A stretch of DNA of 64,000 bases from Branchiostoma floridae (taxonomy: Eukaryota; Chordata; Leptocardii; Amphioxiformes; Branchiostomatidae). The position numbers were made by a program, and so were the translations under genes. Under the pieces are notes generated by a model, which did no database searches, was not told the DNA's origin, and saw only the letters and a list, made by a program, of their open reading frames with translations. This document shows positions 57,801 to 64,000 of the stretch, piece by piece (within the stretch, counting starts at the first letter, position 1; each line of letters begins with the position of its first letter). The DNA is taken from contig NC_049985.1 in the NCBI RefSeq assembly GCF_000003815.2, positions 25,438,962-25,502,961 on the forward strand, given 5' to 3'.

Positions 57801-60035
57801 GAACACTCCATTTTCTCCCTACCGCGAAATAAAATCCCCGCAAACTTTAACACATTTTACAGTATCACTGATGAATAAGAAAACCACGGGTAGTCAATTT
57901 CCATTCATCGGTGTTCCACATAACTTGTATACCATATTTAGGCATAACACACTAGTTCTGCCTTCAGCTTTTTTTAGTCAGCCGCTGACAAAAGGGTATA
58001 CAATGTAAATTTTCAACCTGTCATCTATCTGTATTTCACACTCAAACGCCCCTGATAACAATTAGGGGCTTAGAACAGCCAATGCAAAAGGTGTAGTGAA
58101 TATTGCACATCTTTAACAGTGTATGTCTGTCACTCACTCACTGACAATATGATGTTGAAAATACCAGTGCCTGATGCATTTCAGATTTACAATGCTTTGT
58201 TGGATCACTTTGGATGTTTGCAATTGGATTCTCCTTCAGTTTCTCCTGTTGATTTTTGTACAGATGAGCAGGCAAATGCCGAAACGGGACATGCCGGTGG
58301 GTTTGGCAACCTGTTTGCCTGACCTGCACATGACTTTTTATGGTGAAGGAGGGGTGTGCAATTCCTTCTCCACCCTCTTGTCTACTGGAGCACTAAGTCT
58401 CACAGGGACAGAACTGCATGCCACGTGTGAGACGGCCCCAGCAGATGCAGCTTTGTTAATCGGAGTTTTCGTCTCTTAGGAGGACTTCCGTCCAAGGATG
58501 TACGGGGTTCCTTCTACCCCTGACTCATGTATAAGTGGGTGTGTCATGCCCGAACATGGCCCCAAGACCTGCCAAGTACTCCCACAAAGGCCTGACACTG
58601 CCATCACTTCGGATGGATTGTATAAAATACCCTATCTACCAACTGAACCTTTTTCAGGAACATAAATGGAAACACAATATTTTGTTGTTTGGCCTTACCC
58701 TGGCTTTCAGGTTGCAGATTTTGTCCCTGCCCCGCCCCACCGGGATGTCCAGTGGTTCAGAGTACCTGGCATCCACATTCCTGAAGAAGCTGCTCAGAGG
58801 TTCATCAAATGTGCCACTCTGAAAGGATAGAAGAAAAGCAATAAGTACCATCAACTCTAATAATTCCAGTATATGCCATCCCAGGGCCCGAAATACTTTT
58901 TTTCTGCATACCTGCACTAGACAAATTTTACCTGCACCACTCTGAATTTATGAAGTATGGATCATACTAAAATTGTTCAGGAACCATTGCTATTTTTTCT
59001 TTTATACTCCATAGGTCACGTGGCAACAGTCAATGCAGCTAATAACAATCCAAATACACCTACATTATATAATTACATTTATGTATAAAACCCAGTACAT
59101 GGACCAGTGCAGGTTAGGTGCAGGTAGACACCAGAAATACCTACACAGCTCCAACTTTACCTGCACTAACCTGCATAATTATGCAGGTGGTATTTCGAGC
59201 CCTGCATCATACCATGACATGAGAAATATCATGAATGTTATTTACAGAGATCTACCAATGCAGCATCTAATTCAGTAATTTGGAGTAATTCAGATATTTA
59301 GGTGTTCAAGACAATCTTCAGAAGGCCTCTATAACTAGTATAAGGCCTTGAAAAAAACATTCAATAAATGTGTTTCTTGTTCGGCAGCTTTTTCTTGGGT
59401 AGGTTGGGAAACAGGAAACACAACTTTTTTTTCTTAGGCCTAACAATATTTTCAATCACATTATCATGGCACCCGGTGGAATTATGAGTTTTAAGTAGAA
59501 AGGCAACATTTTTAATTAGACAGGCAACATTTGTGAGAAAATTAGAAGGAAACGTTTACCTTCACATGGTCTAGTCTATTCTACATGTAAGTACTGCTCT
59601 ATTCACTCTTGTTCTCAGTACTCAAATACAATGTTTATGACTGTGGATGGTGACCAGTCCCCATCCTGCCACCTCCTACATTGTGTAATGGAGCACCACA
59701 GGGTGTCTGTTACACCTCCAGTTATCATGGTGACCACCATTTGGTTGAGATGGTCATTAACCATATTTGTTTAGGAAATAACTAAGAAGAAACAGAGCAA
59801 AAACAATATTTTTACTATATTATCTGTGAAGGGAAACATCATGATATTAATAATGACATTAACATGCCGGTTACGATGACATTACTTCTTCATACTGTCT
59901 AGTGATGTCCTGATTTCATCCTTCCAAATCTAGGGGTATTGATGAGACAAAGTAACTGAAAATAAAAAACACACAGCTCACCTTATTTGTGCTGGCATGT
60001 TCTCTGAGAGCCAGGTCCCAGAAGCGACAACCAAT
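33771..60035 (-). CDS. TUBE1: Epsilon-tubulin, 11 exons found, first coding exon not found
   Basis: Minus-strand exons: 60035-59982, 58818-58699, 56951-56836, 48871-48750, 48170-48104, 47289-47169, 45974-45793, 45137-44997, 43985-43845, 34671-34497, 33929-33771. All phases agree, giving about 465 residues; vertebrate TUBE1 is about 475. The sequence starts at IGCRFWDLALREH, so only about 15 N-terminal residues (the MTQS...GQCGNQ part) are missing. The tubulin GTP loop HSMGGGTGSG spans exons 48871 and 48170. SAEDDVITSPYNS, MNNIVANLLLNL, FPKLHYLVSSLSPLY and WNQEGWKTGLC are all diagnostic of the epsilon type. Epsilon-tubulin works with delta-tubulin in centriole triplet microtubules and basal bodies. 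The exon at 47289 is followed by a GC donor rather than GT. A nested gene on the other strand lies in the 34672-43844 intron. Tandem arrays extend from one donor and from the terminal exon. Confidence 0.95.
34080..34330 (+). mobile_element. SINE-like fragment
   Basis: Contains ggttctcagttccaatcc (box B-like) and ctacacccaggtgtaaaa, similar in layout to the SINEs above but diverged. Confidence 0.35.
34795..35000. mobile_element. MITE CTGTAAATGCAG, full length
   Basis: Flanked by TA on both sides; same interior order as 10413-10628. In the 9.2-kb TUBE1 intron, near the exon at 34671. Confidence 0.7.
35349..36165. repeat. Direct duplication of a 250-280-bp segment
   Basis: 35349-35600 and 35887-36165 share caaatggcaagccaattaag and gtatgatgtcactgttgcct with few differences; the second copy has an extra ttagcacgtctttgagatg. 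The spacer holds a possible exon (35580-35771). In a TUBE1 intron. Confidence 0.8.
35580..35771 (-). CDS. Possible terminal exon of an unrecognised gene inside TUBE1 intron
   Basis: On the minus strand, an acceptor with a pyrimidine tract (cctttcttcag) is followed by 63 open codons, including SLECFEKNAPAVPKL and KSYLPPIVLDKRYIRK, ending TAA. The composition looks protein-like, but I found no upstream exon and recognise no family. It sits between two direct copies of a 250-base duplicated segment; the second copy (near 36137-36165) repeats the last codons. Confidence 0.25.
   Translation of the reverse strand, partial: LSSLECFEKNAPAVPKLNVKGLKPVPPCLDMKSYLPPIVLDKRYIRKTATMIEYSHQFNTPQA
36715..36800. 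repeat. GT-rich microsatellite
   Basis: Imperfect (TG)n; gives spurious Val/Cys and His/Thr-rich frames. Other microsatellites: (CA)n at 35245-35275 and 61262-61385. Confidence 0.9.
37389..37732. mobile_element. hAT non-autonomous element, 344 bp (family 1, second copy)
   Basis: Inverted relative to 7757-8095 and similar throughout, sharing ttttacggccgtggacggcg and the ccgtcaattgacggaa palindrome. Termini CAGGGCTCTAGCCAGC and GCTGGCTAGAGCCCTG. Flanks tcatgtcc and ttatgtcc are an 8-bp duplication with one change. Confidence 0.8.
37899..39706 (+). CDS. Small two-pass membrane protein nested in TUBE1 intron (2 exons, GC-AG intron)
   Basis: Exons 37899-38084 and 39563-39706 (TAG at the end) give 109 residues. 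The N-terminus, MSEDQKKMSPP..., is acidic and hydrophilic. Two membrane segments follow: about residues 44-63 (HILAVPFYITILFCASYYPY) and about 67-91 (CGIWFGALCGLITTIANL...). The C-tail ends NSNKED. The exon-exon join is in frame only if the intron starts at GC (CCG|GCAAGT); the nearby GT at 38089 gives a wrong frame. I do not recognise the family. Transcription is opposite to TUBE1. The intron contains a MITE starting a few bases after the donor and a hAT element with an 8-bp duplication. Confidence 0.72.
38092..38296. mobile_element. MITE CTGTAAA family copy abutting a GC splice donor
   Basis: Inverted copy of the family running from ctgtaaaattaaatgcattt to tttctgcatttacaatta. Its left end lies 7 bases after the exon end at 38084. 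Confidence 0.6.
39291..39533. mobile_element. hAT non-autonomous element, 243 bp (family 2)
   Basis: Starts CAGGGTTGTAGC and ends GGCTCCAACCCTG, with an exact 8-bp duplication tgctgaat at 39283-39290 and 39534-39541. Inside the intron of the nested membrane-protein gene, ending 29 bases before the exon at 39563. Confidence 0.82.
39754..39957. mobile_element. TIR element in the 3' UTR of the nested membrane-protein gene
   Basis: ctaatctccaagcagatgct at the left pairs with atctgcttggagattatc at the right (about 16 bp); it shares the tctccaagcaga core with the foldback family. It contains two adjacent copies of gtgtcgtgtaggttgccat. Confidence 0.5.
40751..41244. repeat. Foldback: two 150-bp arms around a 190-bp loop
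   Basis: 40751-40902 (acattttgtatagcctccat...) is the near-perfect inverted complement of 41094-41244. In a TUBE1 intron. No gene in the loop. Confidence 0.7.
41490..41827. mobile_element. TIR element CAGGGTTGGACAAGT, 338 bp
   Basis: Starts cagggttggacaagt and ends aacttgttcaacccag; both flanks carry aagggt (41484-41489 and 41828-41833). The interior is rich in gggcaagt and its complement. Confidence 0.6.
42232..42490 (+). mobile_element. tRNA-derived SINE, second family
   Basis: Same layout as 12113-12395, with a mutated box B (gagtacaattcctgg). In the 9.2-kb TUBE1 intron. Confidence 0.7.
43239..43830 (+). pseudogene. CR1/Jockey-type LINE 3' end
   Basis: EYANVVYVGCTISQSNTLKA, VQKRAMKIIH and PLPTLQSRREDAVV match the end of a non-LTR reverse transcriptase; a stop interrupts the frame at the GDRQ point. 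A 3' UTR follows, with aaataaa and a short A-run at about 43826. It ends 15 bases before the TUBE1 exon at 43845. Confidence 0.7.
44205..44456. mobile_element. Truncated copy of the TAGGGGTGGGTAC element
   Basis: Shares attccacaaaatagattcc and the terminal gtaccagtacccacccct with the family; one end is lost. In a TUBE1 intron. Confidence 0.5.
44493..44733. mobile_element. TIR element (CCCCTTTCCACTAGA)
   Basis: aggtcccctttccactagac at the left and tcctagtggaaagtagtct at the right; shares gagaagacaacaaaacaca with 18540-18935. Confidence 0.55.
45553..45735 (+). mobile_element. SINE body fragment
   Basis: Shares aggcacttaacacaactttcc-like and tcagataggacattaa words with the full-length SINE; the tRNA head is missing. 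Confidence 0.5.
46024..46470 (+). mobile_element. tRNA-derived SINE, same family as 4143-4656
   Basis: Box B-like gggttcaaactc, then cttgtgcccttgagaaaggc and acgttaaagaattcaccaca. In a TUBE1 intron. Confidence 0.7.
46621..47250 (-). repeat. Tandem array of TUBE1 exon 3' end plus GC donor (6 copies)
   Basis: On the plus strand the repeated motif cctggttctctatgggcag starts near 46621, 46736, 46839, 46948, 47057 and 47166 (periods 115, 103, 109, 109, 109). Read on the minus strand, each unit carries the last 28 or so codons of the exon, from ITSPYNS to PIENQ, the donor CAG|GCAAGT, then a short intron stretch. The copy at 47166 belongs to the complete exon 47289-47169; the other five lie in the intron beyond it as extra donor-bearing exon fragments lacking an acceptor. 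Confidence 0.9.
48590..48712. mobile_element. End fragment of the TAGGGGTGGGTAC element
   Basis: Contains aatcaggtccaggttcagg, its inverted partner, and the terminal ccggtacccacccct. In a TUBE1 intron. Confidence 0.5.
48954..49285. mobile_element. TIR element CAGGGCTCGAAA, 332 bp
   Basis: Starts cagggctcgaaact and ends attttgagccctg; 5-bp duplication gtcaa at 48949-48953 and 49286-49290. The interior repeats ggtgcacc words. A relative lies at 58882-59204. Confidence 0.7.
49668..49835. repeat. Palindromic 12-bp minisatellite (TTCCTGCAGGAA)
   Basis: About a dozen variants of TTCCTGCAGGAA, each unit being its own reverse complement. It gives repetitive open frames (PAGI, FLQE) on both strands that are not genes. 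An inverted near-identical copy is at 56357-56524. Confidence 0.85.
51700..52060 (+). pseudogene. LINE C-terminal fragment
   Basis: A frame from about 51786 reads GRHNRIPLEQRICQYC, then IEDECHF and a stop, then CTLYNNKRN: the Cys/His C-terminal segment downstream of reverse transcriptase in many non-LTR elements. Broken by stops. Related fragments occur at 16795-17180 and 26250-26705. Confidence 0.55.
53270..54090. repeat. Complex repeat: CCGTTAAGCGTTACCG blocks then 170-180-bp units
   Basis: accgttaagcgttatcggta-like words recur at 53270-53450, then units containing aaatgcaggaaat and tttcagagggtc-like words near 53490, 53670, 53835 and 54015. Fragments of the unit lie in the family 2 hAT copies at 39291 and 57090, linking this block to that family. 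Confidence 0.6.
54509..54687. other. Assembly gap (179 N)
   Basis: Run of N preceded by a poly-G stretch and a repeat of ttcaccggcctctctgggaa (near 54287 and 54437). Sequence on both sides belongs to the 7.2-kb inverted-arm unit. Confidence 0.95.
56357..56524. repeat. Palindromic 12-bp minisatellite, inverted copy
   Basis: Reverse complement of 49668-49835, with one visible substitution. Confidence 0.85.
57090..57432. mobile_element. hAT non-autonomous element, 343 bp (family 2)
   Basis: Starts CAGGGTTGTAGCCAGC and ends GCTGCTTACAACCCTG. Exact 8-bp duplication tccccacc at 57082-57089 and 57433-57440. Inserted in a MITE whose two halves lie near 57000-57075 and 57780-57865. Confidence 0.85.
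58882..59204. mobile_element. TIR element CAGGGCCCGAAA, 323 bp
   Basis: Starts cagggcccgaaatac and ends gtatttcgagccctg; flanks catcc and catca match 4 of 5. Same family design as 48954-49285, with cctgcac words inside. In a TUBE1 intron. Confidence 0.65.
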
Positions 60036-60156
60036 CTGGAAAAGAAACAACAGACTTACTTTTCCGATATCAAACAATTGTAACATTACAGCAATTTCCG
60101 TCAGTTACAAACACGTTTTCGTCTCAGGTGCTTTTTTCATCAGTTTGGATCAATGT

Positions 60157-60367
60157 TACTTTCCAAGCAGAGGTTAGGCTCCGGCTGTTTTTTTAACGTT
60201 TTTTTTTAGTCGTTTTTATCGGGCTTTCTATTTTGTCATTTTTCTTGAAGTACGCCAGCCAGTTAGGTTTTGACACAGCAAGATAAAATACAAAATAGAA
60301 AGCCCGATAAAAACGACTAAAAAAACGTTAAGAAAATAGCCGGAGCCCAACCTCTCCTTGCAGAGTA
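60157..60367. mobile_element. Foldback element, 211 bp (AGCAGAGGTTAGGCTCCGG family)
   Basis: Nearly a complete hairpin: the arms begin TACTTTCCAAGCAGAGGTTA, and the internal gggctttctattttgtcatt pairs with its complement. Exact 9-bp flank gatcaatgt at 60148-60156 and 60368-60376. Long arms with a 9-bp duplication resemble Mutator-type elements (inference). Confidence 0.75.
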
Positions 60368-60995
60368 GATCAATGTAAGGTTTAATGAGTGTTAAAAGTC
60401 AATGAGTATAAAAGGAAGATTACATTTCAACACAAGAGATAATGAATTCCTGTGAAGTTGGCTAATAAGACATATTTACATATCTAATGAGCGAGTGCTA
60501 CACTGTCAGTCATTTTTATTTAGGATTTCATATTTGACAATTATTACTTTATGCCAGTTTTGCAGAATTGAGCATTTTTAGTCATACATGTATATCATAT
60601 GGTACATTCTATAGTTATATTCCTTATTAGCTATGAGGTCATTGAACTCTAGATTTTGTTTTTCTTTTATAAAAACTTGCTGGCAGTTACCATGGCTAAG
60701 CTTGGGGCCACTAAGTCTTGTTTTTCTATTATGAAAACTGACATCAATTACCATTTATCTAATATGTTTGCAGGAAGGGACAATGAGTTCTTGATTGGCT
60801 GACTGAGTACGTACTCCGGTTTTCCCGCATGTTGCTATGGCAAAAACCGCAGCCAAGCTACGGGGTTGTTGAGCAATGTGTTTCTTTTATGAAAACTACA
60901 TGTCAGATCATTAGGTGGTTTGAGTAAAGGGACAAAGAGTTTAACTTAGTGATTGGTCTATATAAGATCTCAGTACTTCAGCATGATCACTCACT

Positions 60996-61062
60996 ATGCC
61001 CACGGAGCGCGCCTGCTGCGGACGTTTCTGCAAATTTCTCGCTGTTTTCGATATTGCAACAG
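60996..61062 (+). CDS. Possible first coding exon of an unidentified gene
   Basis: ATG at 60996 followed by 22 codons (MPTERACCGRFCKFLAVFDI, AT) and a perfect donor CAACAG|GTGAGT. The Cys-rich basic start running into a hydrophobic stretch looks like the beginning of a membrane protein. No continuing exon was found before the GPCR, and phase 1 at its end would fit the second GPCR exon (62824). It could therefore be an alternative start of that receptor, or chance. Confidence 0.22.
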
Positions 61063-62823
61063 GTGAGTAACTTGTAAGCTGTGGTTCTTTTCTGCTTTCT
61101 GCATGTCAGCAATTATGTTTAGTCTTTAGGATTTTTATGACTGTGAAGAAACACTTGAATGGCTACAGCTTGTTCAATCTTACATGTAACCACGGTGTGA
61201 TTGATTTTTTTTTTTTGCAGAGTAGACAACATGTAAATTAAAATGTAGATTGAAATAAATACACACAGTCACACAGACACACATATTGACTGACATTCAC
61301 TCACACATACACTCATTCACACACATACTCACACACACGCACACATGCACAAACACATATACATACACACACACACACACACACACGGATGGATAGATTG
61401 ATGACACTTTAAGGATGGAGTAGGGAGGGAGGGACTTAGGATGGATGCTGGATGATGAACACATGATTGACACCGCAACATACATGTCATTGATGCTAAA
61501 CACCACACCCTTCGGACACACAAGCATTCTGTTAATGGTGTTTCAGTTGACAAATCGTTTTAGCGACATCTTATTTGCATATACACACACACACGATTGT
61601 AGAGATGATTGACACAAGATTCTTTTACCTTTTTATTTCACACGCAAGGTTTTCTTCAAAGACAGTAAAATCATTAAAATCATTTCCATGCTCCACTACA
61701 GTAACTGTAACAGTAACCCTACATGGTGTCAAACGGGGCTGTTTTGTAAGCGTCGAAGTCGACCTACGACATCCGATCTTAGCCATGACAACTGCTGGAG
61801 AGTACATTCTCGTTGTCTCCAACGGAAGTAAGTTTCTGTTTCTGCCTTCAGTACACTGCATCTTGCTTCCACTGTCTTTAAGTTTCTTTCTTTCTGTGTG
61901 GAACACCACAGTGAAAAGCACAAGACAAAGAATGCAAATTACTTTCAAAGGTGCCCCAAATGATGTGCTGGCCTGTGAAGAACAGTTGGTTCTTTACTTT
62001 GAACTCTATTTGGTACATATACCGATTAGTTAAGGACATTACCATGATTTGTTTGTAAAGACGACTTACTTGATGACATGACATCTATTAAATATCTAGG
62101 TATAGTGAAGTTGGCAGCGAAATGTGCAAATTAGCGATTTTATGTTCGAACTGTTACATTTTCTTCTGCTTCGTGTCTTCTCATGACCATTTTTTTAAGA
62201 GCGGGTTGGAATCCTACCCGTGGTGATAATCTAATTTCTTCCATTAGTCATTAACCAATACGATAATCGTTGTTTTGCTTCATATCAAGTTGTAATGAGC
62301 GTGGCAACAGCATATTTTCACATTTCAATGAGAATGAGCCTGTTATTGTTAGGCGTAGGAAAAAATGTTGTGTTTCCTGTTTCCCGACCTACCCTAGAAA
62401 AACCTGCCGATGCTACACATTCTTATTGAGTTGGTAGTGAAGTCATATACAAGTACATGGAAGTTTTCAGTTAGAATTTTTATTCAGCCTGCTTCCTATT
62501 CAAGTAAAAAAACATGCTTGTCCTATCTAATGAAGGATAAATGTATCCACAGATTTGTAACCATTGGGCATTCTGCACAAAATTGAAGTTTGACATTGAA
62601 AATATAAGAGTCCTCATGCATTTCAGTTTTACTTTGTTAAACTGTATAATAATTGACATTGACCAAAGTCGAAAAAAAAAGATTTAAAAAATTCAAAGAA
62701 GATAATCCCTACCTACCGACCCTAACTACTTTCAGGACCGAAACAGGAAACACAAGGTTTTTTTCCTAGACCTAAGCACTTTTTTTCACACTGACATTTA
62801 AAACTATCAATTTTGCCCTACAG
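61063..62823 (+). other. 5' region and first intron of the GPCR
   Basis: Holds a (CA)n microsatellite (61262-61385), the short first exon (61785-61827) and A/T-rich intron sequence without a supported element. Confidence 0.5.
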
Positions 62824-64000
62824 TCACCATTGTACTGACTGTCGTTGGTGGCCTCCTCACCATACTGACCATCTGGACACGTCCGGCCCTGCGAAGACTG
62901 GTCAACGTTCCCCTGGTCAGCCTCGGCTTTGCAGATATCCTTTTCGCCACTTTCTTCTCCCCCTTATGGATCCACCAAATCCTTAACCCCCATTGGGAGC
63001 CCCCTCCAGCACTGTGCTGGCTTATGGGCTATGCCTCCCCTGTGCTGTGGGGGGCATCGCTGGCCCACATGTTGTGTATCGCCCTTCAGCGTTACTTCAA
63101 GATCTGTACCCACAGTACACGTCTGAATTCCCCGCCTACCCTCGTTGTCATGCTCTTGCTCGCATGGTTGGTCCCCACGGTTTCATTCTTGCCTCTCTAC
63201 ATCATGGAGGAAGTCAAAGTTGACCCGAAGTTGAAACGGTGTGCGTTGGGAAATTCTGACAACCTCTGGGCAAAGATTCCCCCAGTCATTTTGAACCTAA
63301 TCCTCCCTTACGTTGCAGCCCTCGCTTTTTACATCCTGATCCAAAACCATGTGAGGAAGAGTAAGAAACGAGTCCAGGCTAGTGCACAAGGCCCTTCTGC
63401 CGGTTTGGCAGTGCAGTATGCACTACGGGAAATTGATGGCGCCAGTCCTTCTGAAAACACGGAAATCGTCAAGGTGACAAAGCCTTTAAGAAATCTGGAG
63501 GGTGTACAGTGGATGGGGGATGAAAATTCGTTATCAAGCCATTACGGACCAAAAGGCAATGATTGCATAGAGCCGGGTGAATCCAAAGGCAGCAACCTGG
63601 TCGCAACAGTGTCAGGGACAAGTAACCAAGACCAGGGCAAAAAATCCCCATCAAGCGATGAGGTACAAAAAGATAATGACCACAATGAGCCATATAGAGC
63701 CAAAGACATCACCCTAAATGCTGATACAGTGTCAGATCGGGCAGACAGAAATGAACACGTTGTCTCGGGTGGCAAGTCACAAAACAGTAGCGCTGCCGAA
63801 AGGCAGATCACCAAAATGATGATGATGCTCTTTGCTGTGTACACCCTATGCAATCTGCCTATCGTCCTCATGGCGATGTTCTCCAGTAAAGTCCCAGGCG
63901 AAGCCTTCACTGTCGGCCACTTGCTGGCCTCAGTGAGCGGCGCCCTAAACCCGATCGTATACGGCGTCATGAACAGAAACATTCGCCAGGGGTACAAGCA
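61785..64000 (+). CDS. Class A (rhodopsin-like) G protein-coupled receptor, 3' end outside window
   Basis: Exon 61785-61827 (MTTAGEYILVVSNG plus one base, donor GTAAGT) joins in frame to exon 62824-64000 and beyond. TM1 continues as VLTVVGGLLTILTIW. TM2 has LVSLGFADILFA, where most receptors have LAxxD. TM3 ends ALQRYFKIC, so the usual D/ERY is QRY. TM5 lies around VILNLILPYVAALAFYIL. There is a very long third intracellular loop of roughly 130 residues rich in Ser, Asp and Gly. TM6 is MMMMLFAVYTLCNLP, and TM7 ends in the canonical NPIVYG, followed by MNRNIRQGYK. Only about ten residues precede TM1. Resembles invertebrate melatonin/GPR84-like orphan receptors; the ligand is unknown. The upstream frame stays open into lower coordinates, so a longer N-terminus is possible. 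Confidence 0.85.

Noticed and set aside
61329-61553. Cys/Val-rich frames
   Set aside because: Translations of a (CA)n microsatellite; the same applies to 36640-36951.

Overview
This is eukaryotic genomic DNA: intron-rich, dense in short transposable elements, with two assembly gaps (21540-21639 and 54509-54687). The gene content (epsilon-tubulin, GTPBP8, a galactose 3-O-sulfotransferase, a chymotrypsin-fold protease, a rhodopsin-like GPCR), the exon structure and the many small tRNA-derived and terminal-inverted-repeat elements suggest an invertebrate deuterostome, most probably an amphioxus (Branchiostoma). The species call is inference. All gene models below were built by hand from splice signals, reading phase and family knowledge.

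Layout. 2566-11210 (+): complete GTPBP8, a mitochondrial EngB-type GTPase, with two alternative versions of one exon and a tandem array in front of the first. 13281-20433 (-): complete nine-exon GAL3ST-family sulfotransferase with an altered PAPS-binding loop, tail-to-tail with GTPBP8. 20434-27330: no recognisable gene, mostly elements and one gap. About 27331-32466 (+): trypsin/elastase-like serine protease with the catalytic triad present but one internal exon and the N-terminal exons not found. 33771-60035 (-): epsilon-tubulin TUBE1, eleven of about twelve exons. Its 9.2-kb intron holds a small two-pass membrane-protein gene on the opposite strand (37899-39706), and its 8-kb intron holds a 7.2-kb unit bounded by nearly identical inverted arms. 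61785 to the window end (+): a class A GPCR that runs off the edge, head-to-head with TUBE1.

The most notable signal is in GTPBP8. Two 100-nt exons (9282-9381 and 9427-9526) encode alternative versions of the same G3-to-G4 segment. They are separated by only 45 nt, and using both or neither creates a stop codon, so exactly one must be chosen. Three tandem arrays each copy a piece of coding exon together with its processing signal: the acceptor in GTPBP8, a GC-type donor in TUBE1, and the stop codon of TUBE1. Two introns use GC-AG boundaries. Several short transposons can be delimited exactly by target-site duplications.

Apart from TUBE1 and GTPBP8, which are conserved housekeeping or ciliary genes, no functional pathway links the neighbours.
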